Assembly: GCF_003086295.3 (NCBI RefSeq) | Contig: NC_092040.1 | Location: 1,240,001-1,304,000, forward strand | DNA length: 64,000 nt | Direction: 5' to 3' | Source of the DNA: Arachis hypogaea | Lineage: Eukaryota; Streptophyta; Magnoliopsida; Fabales; Fabaceae | Shown: piece by piece, positions 1 to 10,778 of the stretch | Numbering within the stretch: the stretch's first letter is position 1 | How the letters are laid out: the number at the start of each line of letters is the position of its first letter | Program-made: the position numbers and the translations under genes | Notes under the pieces: model-generated | The model's database searches: none | Seen by the model: only the letters and a program-made list of their open reading frames with translations | Told to the model about the DNA's origin: nothing

Positions 1-1159
1 CTACTGTAAATCCAGCTACAGTACAAGAGAACAATGAGAATATTGTTGTTGCTCAAGATACTGTTACAGTACAGGAAAATAATGAGAATCCTCCTCAACT
101 CCAACCCATACAGCAAGCTCAACAACCTCAAGAAGTGTCATTAAGGAGATCCAATAGAGAAAAGAGAAAATCCATCTATGATCTCAAACAAGCTTCCTGT
201 TAAATGGTATCACAAGTTTAATCAAGTCATTACCTCATATGATTTTGAGGTAAATATTATAGATGAATGTGTATACCGCAAGTTCAGTGGGAGTAAATAT
301 ATCCTTTTGGTCTTAGATGTTGATGACATTCTACTTACTAGTAACGATATAGGCTTGTTGCATGAAACTAAGAAATTTCTATCGGACAAATTCGAAATGA
401 AAGATTTTGGTGATGCCTCTTTTGTATTAAGAATCGAGATACTAAGAGATTACTCTCAAGGTATTCTTGGATTATCACAAAAGAACTATATCGAAAAGAT
501 TTTAAGTAGATATGGCATGGAAAGTTGTAAACCAATGGATACACCCGTAGCTAAAGGAGACAAGTTCAGTCTCAAACAATACCCTAAAAATGATCTTGAG
601 AGGACAGCAATGCATGATAAGCCTTATGCATTAGCACTAGGGAATTTAATGTATGCTCAAGTCTACATACATCCTGATATATCATTTATAGTGGGAGTGT
701 TAGGTAGATACTTGAGCAATCCGGATATGGATCATTGGATAGCTGTTAAACGCATAATGCGTTATCTAAAGAGAACAAAGGATTACATGCTTATTTATCG
801 GAGATCAGAAAATTTGGAGATCATTAGGTACTCTGATTCCGATTTCATGGCATATGGTTGCGAAACTTTGTCACTAAGCTTCATATAGTAGATGACATTG
901 AAAGGGCCATTAAAGATATTTTGTGACAATAAGTCAGTAAGTACTATACTCCAATAACAATAAGAGCTTGACAAAATCGAAGCATATAGACATCAAGTTT
1001 CTTAGTTGTCAAGGAGAAAGTTTAAGAAAAACAGATTTCCATAGGACATATGGAAACAGAGTATATGCTAGCAGACCCATTACCAAGGGATTGAACCCTA
1101 AAGTTTTTCATGAGCACACTGCTCGGATGGGTGTCAATATTTATGATGCCTTGGTTTAG
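1..1159 (+). pseudogene. Ty1/copia pol remnant (hinge, RT 3' half, RNase H tail)
   Basis: Decayed 3' part of a copia polyprotein. Bases 1-176 encode the low-complexity hinge before reverse transcriptase, ending in RRSNREKRKS, which runs straight into a YDLKQAS motif that normally lies deep inside the RT domain. The N-terminal half of RT therefore appears deleted. From 178 another frame gives the RT second half, including a VDDILL catalytic box in which the usual preceding tyrosine is aspartate, then the RNase H region with SDSDF at about 834-848. Bases 968-1159 give the RNase H end (SKHIDIKFL, then a KGLNPKVFHEHTARMGV tail) after further frame breaks. The element reads toward the LTR at 1574. 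It is not functional. Confidence 0.85.
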
Positions 1160-1573
1160 TGAGAGTTTATTTCATGCTATATGTCCTATGACAGATATTG
1201 AGTTATTTTTCTGCAGAATTAAGTTGATGGTTTATTTCATGTTATATGAAATGTTCATTTTGCAATATTTGTATTGTGTTTGATCTCAATAAAGTTGGAC
1301 CAGCTGGAAATAGACATGCATGAGATCACTTGGCATGTAATTTCCATATTACTCATCCAAATTTGATCTATGTCGTTAAGTATATTAGGATGGTGATTGG
1401 CGTGGTTTAGTCACGGCATTTAATGTGATAAAAGCTGCGGTAGTTCCATATCTAATGTATGAGACGGACCAGATTGTTAAAGTAATGAAAGAAATAGCAT
1501 TCAGATGCGCGCATAAAGTTTATAAAATGTGATTATGTCAAGAAAGAATATATGTATAGCTCAAGTGGGAGAT

Positions 1574-2125
1574 TGTTAGGAAATTATTTAATTTCCTAAC
1601 TTATTTGTGGGCAATACATATATCAATTATAATCACAAATGATGCTATTTCAAATTAAATGACTTATATAATGATGATCTCATTTATTGTTATAAATGTT
1701 AATTGAATAAGTCATTATTACTTTTGATTTGGAATTAAATGAGAATAAAACCGGATATTATCTTTTGTTCCTTAGATAATTATCTTTTTGGATTTTAGAT
1801 ATATTATCTTTTGGGCTTTAGATACTATTTTATTTGGGCTTAAGGGTTTAATGGGTGCCATGCTCAAATATAAATAGACCTTCAGGGTTTCGGTCCCCAA
1901 TATACCAAAATCGCCTTTGTTGCTCTTTCCCCATCAAAAGAGTTGCAGTTCAGCCGCCTAGGAATACAGAAGACTTTGGTTGAGAAAGATCGAAAGAACC
2001 ACAAGATCCAAACTCTTCCGATCATAATTTATGTTTATGAATTCAGGTACGCTTCCGCATTATGTTATATTTTTTGGTGATTCAATATGGATAATCTGGG
2101 TTATTGAAAATTAATTATTCCAACA
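1574..2125 (+). mobile_element. 3' LTR of the copia element
   Basis: A purine-rich tract (AAGTGGGAGAT, 1563-1573) directly precedes TGTTAGGAAATT. The repeat ends in TTATTCCAACA at 2125, giving TG...CA ends with a short inverted terminal match (TGTTAGGAA against TTCCAACA). A TATA-like ATATAAATAG lies near 1868. The 552-bp length is usual for a copia LTR. The matching 5' LTR is outside the window, so the target duplication cannot be tested. Confidence 0.75.
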
Positions 2126-2228
2126 TTTAAATCTTTATCGTTGTTTAAACTTTCGATTTTTACTCTTTTTCACGTCTCTAGTCACGTTCCACATCTTATT
2201 ATTAGGTAACGATCAAAACATTCACATG

Positions 2229-2710
2229 GTATTAAGGTCAGGTAATTATTTTAATAAAGATATTAAAAATATTTTTTTAAAGATTTTTATATATGTTATA
2301 TTATTATTAGATATTTTTATTAAATTAGTTAATAATTTATTTTTTAATAAATCAGAATAAAATTGGTTTATTATAGTAATAATAAATCTAATTGTTTGCA
2401 TTATAATTATTAGATCCAATTTAATCTGATCGAATTACATAATTTAAACCGAATATCTTTAAATTTTTTGATAAAAAGATAAATATATTCCTGATTTTTT
2501 ATTTTGTGGACATATAAATCCTAAAAAATTAAAAATACAATTAAATTTCTAAAAAAATGAGTTTATTGTTATTGTTATAAAAAATCGATTTTATTCTAAT
2601 TTGTTAAGAAATTTAAAATAATCGATTCATTAATACGTCCAATAATAATGTGAAACATAAATATCTTTGCAAAAAGACGTTTTAAGTATTTTTACGAGAG
2701 TATCTCCTAA
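2229..2710. mobile_element. MITE remnant, same family as 52216-52703
   Basis: AT-rich non-coding block that aligns along its length with 52216-52703, sharing the run around ATTATTAGATATTTTTATTAAA, the TAATAAATCAGAATAAAAT segment and the GATAAAAAGA-AAATATATTCCTGATTTTT segment. Its right end (GAGAGTATCTCC) resembles the inverted terminus of that family. No coding capacity. The left boundary is approximate and no convincing target duplication was found. Confidence 0.55.
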
Positions 2711-3589
2711 GACCAGTAATGAAGCATTCTTTTAAATAATTTTTTTTTAATCATGATGACCCTCAAAAAAATCATTTATGAATAATAGACCCAACACGTA
2801 GCTTGTTCATTTCGAGTTGAGAAAGAATTTTCAGAAAGAGGACATATTATAGAAAAAGATATATAAATCTACATATTGTTCTTCATCAATTAATTATTGT
2901 AGGTCATGGTTTACTTAAACCCAAACCGATACAGATTTGAAAGCTGAAACAATATGGGTGTAGGTAATGCTTGGTCCTTGTTAATTGTTATCTTCTTTTT
3001 ATAAGAAAGAAAAAACAGGAGCACATGCCTTAATTATTAGTTCATTTACCACTTTGGTTTTGTTTTATCTTGGTTTATTTGAAACTAATACCTAACAATT
3101 AATTAAGTAGGTTATTAGTCTACAAACTTAACTCCAAAGAGAGAGAGTCTAAACTGAAAATACAACCAAAGACAGCGATTTGATCATAACATAAATGTCT
3201 CTATCTGCAAAGAGTTTAGTAGCTAGTAGTAGTTTTCAATAAAACTTTTCCCATCCCGCAAATAAATATAATGCTAGCACGTTTTCTAACCCTCTATATT
3301 CATTTTTTGTTTCTTAATATTGCACGAGCAGAGACCAAATCTTTAGCAACAAATAAAATCATAAACCTTTTTTGTTTTCGTTTCTAAAAACAATATACTC
3401 ACAACACTTCTTTTCTGATACTATAGATATTATTACTTATATTATTTATCATCTTTTGATTAATGAAATTCAACTTTTTTGTCTTTTATTTTTGTTTTTT
3501 CTTTTTTGGGTTGTTATTGCAGGAGTCGGAACAAGTAGGGATTGACCTAGAGACAAGTTTGGGATACACTTGCCCCCATAGTATTTTTA

Positions 3590-3651
<62 letters not shown>

Positions 3652-4600
3652 TAATTGGTAAGAGAAGAAGTTTATTTGCTTAGTTAAATTTTATCTATTA
3701 ATATTCTTTGTTTTCTGGATTTTGATAATCACCTTGGAAATTTTATATTGAATATGTATCTTGATCATCAATTTTTAAATATAAATGAGATGTCTCAAAA
3801 TTGATGATGTAAGAAAATTTATTGTTTATCTATTAATATTTTTTATTGAAATTATTAATTTTGATTTTGCTTATAGCAACTGAATCAGTTAAAATTAAAA
3901 ATAAATAAATATTTTATTATAAATATTATAAATAGTCGACTTTAATCGGTTAAATTGAAAGAATATTGTTTGGTTATTATATATAATAAAAAGAGAGGCA
4001 TATACTGGTGAGGCATATACTGGTGTTAAATTGAAGGAATATGTTTCTTTTTTATTTTTGTTTTCAACATGTAAAGTTTTTGACCAAAAACTGCTTCCAT
4101 CATATATAATATAGGACTGGGCCCTGAGGCACCATCTGTGCAGCCATAAGCCCACAAGAGTTCAACACCTTTAAGCCCAAATTCAGAATTTCTATCCCCT
4201 TCAGGCACATCAATCGTGTGATAATGGTCCAACAAAAAAACATGACGAGGTCGAAGCCTCAATGCAATGGAAATTTAATTGCCTCTGGTCCGAGACTAAA
4301 TAGACCAAAAGAAAAAATTTTTTTGATCCAGTATACAGACCAAAAGATCAAAATTAAAATCATATTTTTATAAAAATAACAATATATATTCAAAAACTAT
4401 CTTTTAAAAAAAAATGTCTTTTCATGATTTTTAATATGTTTGGATAATTTCTCAAACCATTTTAAATAGAGGTGTGCCAATACACACTTTTAATTAAAAT
4501 GAATAAACCTAGAAAGGATGGGAATTTGTAAAAGATGAAAAACTGAAAGATTGATACAGTAGAATATGACTATAAATAATATATCTATGATTGTTACATT
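2711..4600. other. AT-rich intergenic DNA with TA microsatellite
   Basis: No supportable gene. A perfect TA dinucleotide run occupies 3591-3647 (57 bases); the open frame across it is an artefact of the repeat. Short open frames at 3895-4262 on the minus strand show no recognisable domain or codon bias. Confidence 0.7.
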
Positions 4601-4609
4601 AATACACTC

Positions 4610-5070
4610 TTAACTGGGTGGAAGATAAAACAATCACCCACTGCCTTCTTCACTGTGGTCCTGCCTTAGCGACCTGGGACACCCTGTTTCCTGTTACGAC
4701 TGTTGATCGAAATGGGTCTTCTGATTTCGCGTCGTGGTGGCTGCAGATCACCACCAAAAATCAGGGCGGCGTTGAGACACTTGTTCGAGTTGTGATTGTC
4801 TATTGGAAAATTTGAAAAGCCCGAAATAGAGAAGTGTTTGAAGGAAAGAAGACTACAATGGAGGAGATAACTAATGCAGTGATGCGGTACCATTGAGATG
4901 AAACTCAGAATTCAGCACTTATCCTCGTGTCGTTACCTTTCTTCTTAGCCATCTGTTTTGTTATGTCACTTATAGTGGGAATTCTCAATTGCTTTTTATT
5001 TGTCCCTCTTTGGACACTTGTTTCTTTTTTTGAAAAAATAAAATTTAACTTACCTTTGAAAAAAAAAAAA
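4610..5070 (+). mobile_element. 5'-truncated LINE tail (zf-RVT region to poly-A)
   Basis: Translation of 4615-4905 gives the zinc-binding zf-RVT segment found at the C-terminus of plant non-LTR retroelement polyproteins (EDKTITHCLLHCGPALATWD), then, after a stop at 4813-4815, KARNREVFEGKKTTMEEI, typical of the same proteins. Bases 4927-5058 look like the 3' UTR, and a 12-base A run at 5059-5070 closes the copy. Severe 5' truncation and a terminal poly-A fit a dead LINE. I could not find the flanking target duplication. Confidence 0.7.
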
Positions 5071-5094
5071 GAACTGCATAAGAGATTTTTTGTA

Positions 5095-5456
5095 TATTAT
5101 CGGTTCGGTTTGGTTCGATTTTGGACCAAAAACCAATCGAACCGATATGTTCGGTTCCTATAGATACACAACCGTTCGATATGCTGTTTTTATAACAATC
5201 GAACCGAATCGAACCGAACCAACAACAGTTTAGTTTGGTCGGTTTTTCAGTTTTTAATTTCTAATAAGCAAAATATGAATCACAATAATTAGAGGTTCAA
5301 AATAGTTAATAAACTAAAATAATAAGAGTAAAACATTGAAATAGTTAGGGGTTGGGAATTTTTGTTATTAGGTTAAAGATTAAAATAGTTAAAACATTAA
5401 AATGGATACATATGCTCGGTTCGGTTTGGTTCAGTTCGGTTCGATAACTTACACCC
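5095..5456. mobile_element. hAT-like non-autonomous repeat
   Basis: Multiple GGTTCGGTTTGG and CGAACCGAAC motifs in both orientations give fold-back potential at each end. The right side ends in TTACACCCCTA, like the CAGGGGTG/TAGGGGTG termini of hAT elements. The left terminus is missing or eroded next to the LINE poly-A. No ORF. Assignment to hAT rests on the terminal motif only. Confidence 0.4.
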
Positions 5457-5981
5457 CTATTCTATACATCCCTTCAAACTCATGCTTATTCTATGCAGAA
5501 GATGCATCAATTTGCTCACTGTCAAATACATGAACTACGTCTATCTTTGCCCATTCTTAACAAAGCAGATTAAAATCTGAAGCATTCGTATAAATTACAC
5601 CACAATATTAAAATCGAAATTAAAATAATATCGTGGACTTCGAGTGTTATTTGATCTAGATGGGCTTCCGATCCAGTCTAAGCAAATGGAATTTTTTTAT
5701 AGGTGGAGGAACTTAGTTTTGCATCATAATGCTACACTTAAAAACAAGTAATATATACACGAAAAATGCTATTTATAACTTATTTATGATAAAAAAATAA
5801 ATAAATAAATTCTAATAGTTTTTTAATATTTTTTGTTGTATATTTCATTGGATCAAGCTCTTTTGTAAAGAACAAATAAAATAATCACAAAAAAAGTTAA
5901 TAAAATAAAAAATATTAATATTCATTAATCTCTTATTTTATATTTTCCTCAAATCTTTTTTTTTAATCATTTTTTGCATTT

Positions 5982-5988
5982 TTATATA
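5982..5988 (+). promoter_or_regulatory. Candidate TATA box of the RBR ligase gene
   Basis: TTATATA about 150 bases before the ATG at 6140, in otherwise non-coding AT-rich DNA. Distance suits a TATA box plus a 5' UTR of about 120 bases. Sequence motif only. Confidence 0.35.
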
Positions 5989-6139
5989 CCTTGCCTAGTT
6001 AGTTAGATATTTTACGGGGAGAAAGCGGTTTAAGATTTCAGAATTAAGACAGAAAGCATCAACTTTTAGGCGCAGACAAATTCGTAATTGTAATAAAAAG
6101 AATCGCACGCTGCAGCCACAAACGACCATTCTGTCTCCG

Positions 6140-9100
6140 ATGTCAACCAGAAAGACCAGAGGAGGCAGAAACCACCGTAATCACCACCGTACCCCTCACC
6201 ACGACGACGACGACTCCTTCACTCCAAAGCCTCTCTACCAACAACATCATCATCAGCAGCAGCATTCCACTCCTCCGACTCACCACCGCCACGGCCACCA
6301 CAACCATTATCAACAACCAAAATTGCGTTTCGTCAAGAAATCAGAACTTGATTCTTCTGCTTCTGATTCCCTCCTTACCTCCGATCCTGTGGCGGTGCCT
6401 GCTGCTGATCACGTGACACCGCTACCACACGAGAACCACAAACAAGAAGAGAACAACAACAACAACAACAACATCAGTGTCAGTGATGCTGTGACAGTAA
6501 CAAGAGAGGTAGATCACAAGGCTTGTTCGAGCAACAGCAAGGAGGTGGATGACGACGATGCCGATGATTATGTTGTGAATAGGCTTCGTAGGTTATTGGA
6601 TGCGGTGGAAGAGCCTGCGTTAATGGAGCAGCAGCTCAGTACCAATGACCAATTGCAGGAAGATGAGGTTATTTCAATGTTCTGCTCCAAATTCAATACT
6701 ATATGCATTCAATTTTGAACATGTTCTTAATGCTTCTGTTGTTATTTGTTCATTTTGCTGGTGACTTGCAATTTCTAAGTTGATGTTTGTTTTTTCCCTA
6801 ATTTCTCTTTTGCAGTTACTTGTGGTGGAGTCGATATACGGAGAAAATGTTAACAAGCTTGAAAGCTGGAAAGGCCTCCGTTGTTTTCAGGTTTAGCAAT
6901 CAGCCAGTAACATAGTTTTGCCATGTATATTATCTTTAAAGCTTAACTTGATCTTTTAAAACTTTTATTAATCCTCAGATCCAAATACACATCGAAGTTT
7001 TGGGTGAAATTGCCATTATTGCTAAGCTGAACTCTTCTAATGAACTTGATGTTGCAAGCGGCAATTCGGATGACTTCTTTTACTCTTTCAAAGTTCAGTA
7101 TCTTCCACCAATCGTTTTGACCTGCTTATTGCCCAAGTCATATCCAAGCCACCAACCACCTTTGTTTACTGTCTCTGTTCAATGGTTGGAATCTTTAGAT
7201 ATTTTAAGTCTATGCTCCCAGTTGGATTCTATATGGGCAGAGCAGCAAGGGCAAGAAGTAATATACCAGTGGGTAGATTGGTTACAAAGTTCTTCTCTTT
7301 CTCACCTGGGATTTGATAAGGAAATTATCCTTGGTCGGAATGGCGTGAATTGTGTTGGAGATGAGCGTGTTGTTTCAGGTTCCATATCCCTTGATGCTGC
7401 TATTCCTTTCTTGCGAGGTTACAATAAAGAGCGGCATAATGAGAACTTCCTCAAAGAATTACATGAGTGTAGCATTTGCTTTAGCGAATATCCAGGTGAT
7501 TTCCAATCTGTTCTTGACATAGTTCATGTACATCATCAATAAATTTCTCTGTAGTTAGTCTTTCATACACTTGAAGAATGCAACTTTTATGCACTGCCTT
7601 TATGTCCATGCTTTCCATGATTTTAACTAGACAGAGTAGTTTATGGGTCCGGAATCATTGTTCATTTTGTTAAAATGAAGTTATTTATTATGCTTGTTGC
7701 CTTCTTAAATAAGTTCATGGTATTCAAATATTGATACTGCTCTTGATGAATCATATATATTATTAAATTTTATCTACATTCTTGGCCCTAATTGCTGTGA
7801 AGGGTTCTTTTACCCCTTCTCTATTCTATCTTTCTTCACCATTTTCTATATGCTCGCTCAAAGAGGAATAGATGTTGAACCCATTCCTCATGTTTGTGAC
7901 TTCATCTACTAAAATTGAGAAGTTATCATTTTAGTTTTATTTATTTTTTTGTCATTTAACAGGTACCGAGTTTGTCCGGTTACCATGTCAGCATTTCTTT
8001 TGCTTGAAATGCTTGCAGACCTTCACTCAGATGCATGTAAAAGAAGGCACCATTAGTAATCTTCAATGTCCTGATTCAAAATGTAAGGTTATGATTCCAC
8101 CTGGCCTTTTGAAACACTTGCTTGGTGATGAAGAGTATGAGCGCTGGGAATCCATGATGCTGGAGAGAACACTTGCATCAATGTCTGATGTTGTTTATTG
8201 CCCAAGGTGTGAAACACCTTGCATAGAGGATGAAGATCAGCATGCTCAATGCTCAAAATGCTATTTTAGCTTTTGTACTCTTTGTCGGGAACGACGCCAT
8301 GTTGGCATAGCATGCATGACACTAGATATGAAACTTCAAATTTTGCAGGTATGATATTTGGAGTAATTTTTAGTTATATAATTTGGCTAGTTATTTCGAT
8401 CTTGGTATCTTTCCTTTTGTTTTTGGAGATCCATAGAGCTTTTTCTTTCTAGAGGAAGTTAGAATGTAAGTAACCAATAATTCTTTGATTCAATAAAACT
8501 TCTATGCTTCTTCTCATGTCGTAATTAGAATGGTCAAGTGACCACACATTTTCTGGTGTTCATCAATGTCCTTCCTTGATTGCTTCCAGTTTCCTGATAC
8601 TAACACCTTCATACATTTCCTAATGTTTTGAGTTGGATTGTGCAGTAATCTGTTTGATTTCATTGCTTTTTGTTATTCAAACTGGTATGATCTATGACAG
8701 AAAGTGCTATAGGGTCGTTTGACCCATGTAACTGATTCCATCAAAAAAGAGTATAAATGATTGCATGAAATGTGTTGTAGCTTGTTTAAATTTTTATGTG
8801 AGTTGAGTCCTTCACTAGTTACTACTGCCCTGGATGTTGGCATGCACTTTGAGATGTTCTAATCATGGTTTTTGCCAACAATGATATTAAAATCAAACAG
8901 TAGTTATAGTTTTCTGATCCCCCCCCCCCCCCCCCTCTTTTTTCTCTTGTTATAGGACCGTCAAAATTCGTCCCAATTAAAGGAAGATCAAAAGCTACGG
9001 GAACGGGAGAAGATCAATGAAATGCTTAGTATGAAAGAAATTCATCGAGATTCCAAGTTGTGCCCTTCTTGTAGCATGGCAATCAACCGAACTGAAGGTT

Positions 9101-9729
9101 GTAACAAAATGAAGTGCAGTAACTGTGGAGCATACTTTTGTTACCGTTGCAACAAATTAATTGATCCATCAGACCCATATGGGCATTTCAGGTATATAGT
9201 TTTGTTAAAAGGAGAAGTATATAAAATATTTCTTCTGCATAGTTTGCATTTTCGGAATATTCAAATTCTATTTTCTCTTTTAGGGATGGATCCTGTGAAT
9301 TGTTCCCACAAGAAATGATTGAGAACTGGCAAGAGCGCATTAACCATCGCCAGGTCGTAGGACAACTACAGGCTGAACTCTTTCGGGAACGCGGCCTGCC
9401 CTGTCCTAACTGTCGTCAGTTCAATGCAAAGGTATACAAGCAAAGCTTTCTGTTGGCTTCTTATAAAAATATAACTTGAAATCGTGCAAACTCCTACTTT
9501 TAGAGCTCCAAAGTAGATGAATCCAACTCCTATATTGAAAAACTGTGCTTCTATCAACACTTGACAACTTTCTGTTATCCTTTTCCGGATTGATCAACAG
9601 GTCGGAAACAATAATCACATGTTTTGCTGGGCATGCCAAAGCCATTACTGCTACTTGTGCAACGAAATTGTGAGGCGCGGGTCTAAGCATTATGGTCCAA
9701 AGGGCTGCAAACAGCACACTGAGGGGTAA
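6140..9729 (+). CDS. RWD-RBR E3 ubiquitin-protein ligase (RNF14-like)
   Basis: Seven exons with GT-AG introns and continuous phase: 6140-6667, 6816-6890, 6979-7495, 7963-8348, 8956-9191, 9284-9431, 9601-9729; 672 residues. The N-terminus (about 1-145) is low complexity, rich in His, Gln and Asn. An RWD domain follows (about 165-320). RING1 starts with C365-x2-C368 and includes C382, H384, C387, C390; the IBR runs C453-C491; RING2 is C538-C567 with GCNKM placing the expected catalytic cysteine at C551. RBR ligases pass ubiquitin from E2 to this cysteine and then to the substrate. A further cysteine/histidine cluster (about 610-672) follows RING2 and appears to be an extra zinc module. The RWD-RING1-IBR-RING2 order is that of the RNF14 class. 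The substrate is unknown. All key ligands are present, so the gene looks functional. Confidence 0.93.
8919..8935 (+). repeat. Poly-C tract in RBR intron 4
   Basis: Uninterrupted run of 17 cytosines ending 20 bases before the exon 5 acceptor (AG 8954-8955), where a T-rich polypyrimidine tract is normal. Such runs are uncommon in AT-rich plant introns and also prone to assembly length errors. Confidence 0.9.
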
Positions 9730-10778
9730 TCTTTGTTTAGCATCATTATAAAACAGGTCATTAGGTGATTCCAGATTAGGGAAGCTGCGTGCAAAAGATG
9801 GAAACTATGTTATATACGTCTTCCAGGTTTCAATTGTATTATATCTCTGTGTCTCACACAATTTTGTTTCCTATTATTCTTTTTCTGAATGATCAATTAT
9901 TCTCTCTTCTATATGTTTTGTCCTTCTAATATATTGAGTCTATCTTCTTCTCCCCTGATTTTGGATAGAGCAAGCATTTACATTCTTTAATTTTAACTAT
10001 TGTAGACTGTTTACTGTGTGCATGTATTCTCATATCTGAGAAAAATAAAATATTAAGTTTGTGCTTTCAGTAAGGTTTAATTACTTTGTATTTCTTTATA
10101 GTTTTATCAAACTTTTAACTAAGTTTTTATCGTCTAAAAATTTGTAATTTGTAATCAAATTTTAATAGTCTTTACTAATAGTTGTCAATCAAATTTTGTA
10201 ACTTTGCTTCTTACGTCCCCTTTTTAAAACTACGCTAAGCTTCTTTTATAGATGATTGTGTCCGTACCTTTTTTTTCCAAGGTAAAAGTATAATTAGTTT
10301 TTGTGATTTCCTATATATGAGATTTTTTAATGTAAAAAACTCTTATTCCATATTTGATTACAATTATGAATTATCTATTCGTTTCTTTTAATTATGTTAT
10401 CTTATCGTTTATCTATTCATTTTGTAATAGTAGTTGATGTGAAAAAAGAAAATCGTTCCTTTTCGTACTCTGAATAATAATAGAATAAAAGTTTCTCTTT
10501 TGAAAGAAAGTAAAAAACTGTTCTAAAAATTCAATTGAGATACAAGATTAACTCATCATCACTTTTGTTGATTCTTAGAATAGAAAAGCAACATTATTTG
10601 TTAATTGAAAACAAAGCACAAAGATGATTACAAATTTACAACAGAGAAGGATTAATTATCATAGCACACATACTTAGGGAAGGCATGTCTAACTACATGC
10701 ACACACAGGAAATAAATATAATTCAAACAACACGATGACGATTGACTTTGCTGCGACGGTAGTTCCATCAATTTGACA

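Noticed and set aside
2229..2710. CRISPR-like or satellite array
   Set aside because: No regularly spaced repeats; the block is a dispersed MITE. No CRISPR arrays or bacterial features are present in the window.
3463..3654. 63-codon ORF ending in Ile-Tyr repeats
   Set aside because: Created by the TA microsatellite at 3591-3647; no start context or domain.
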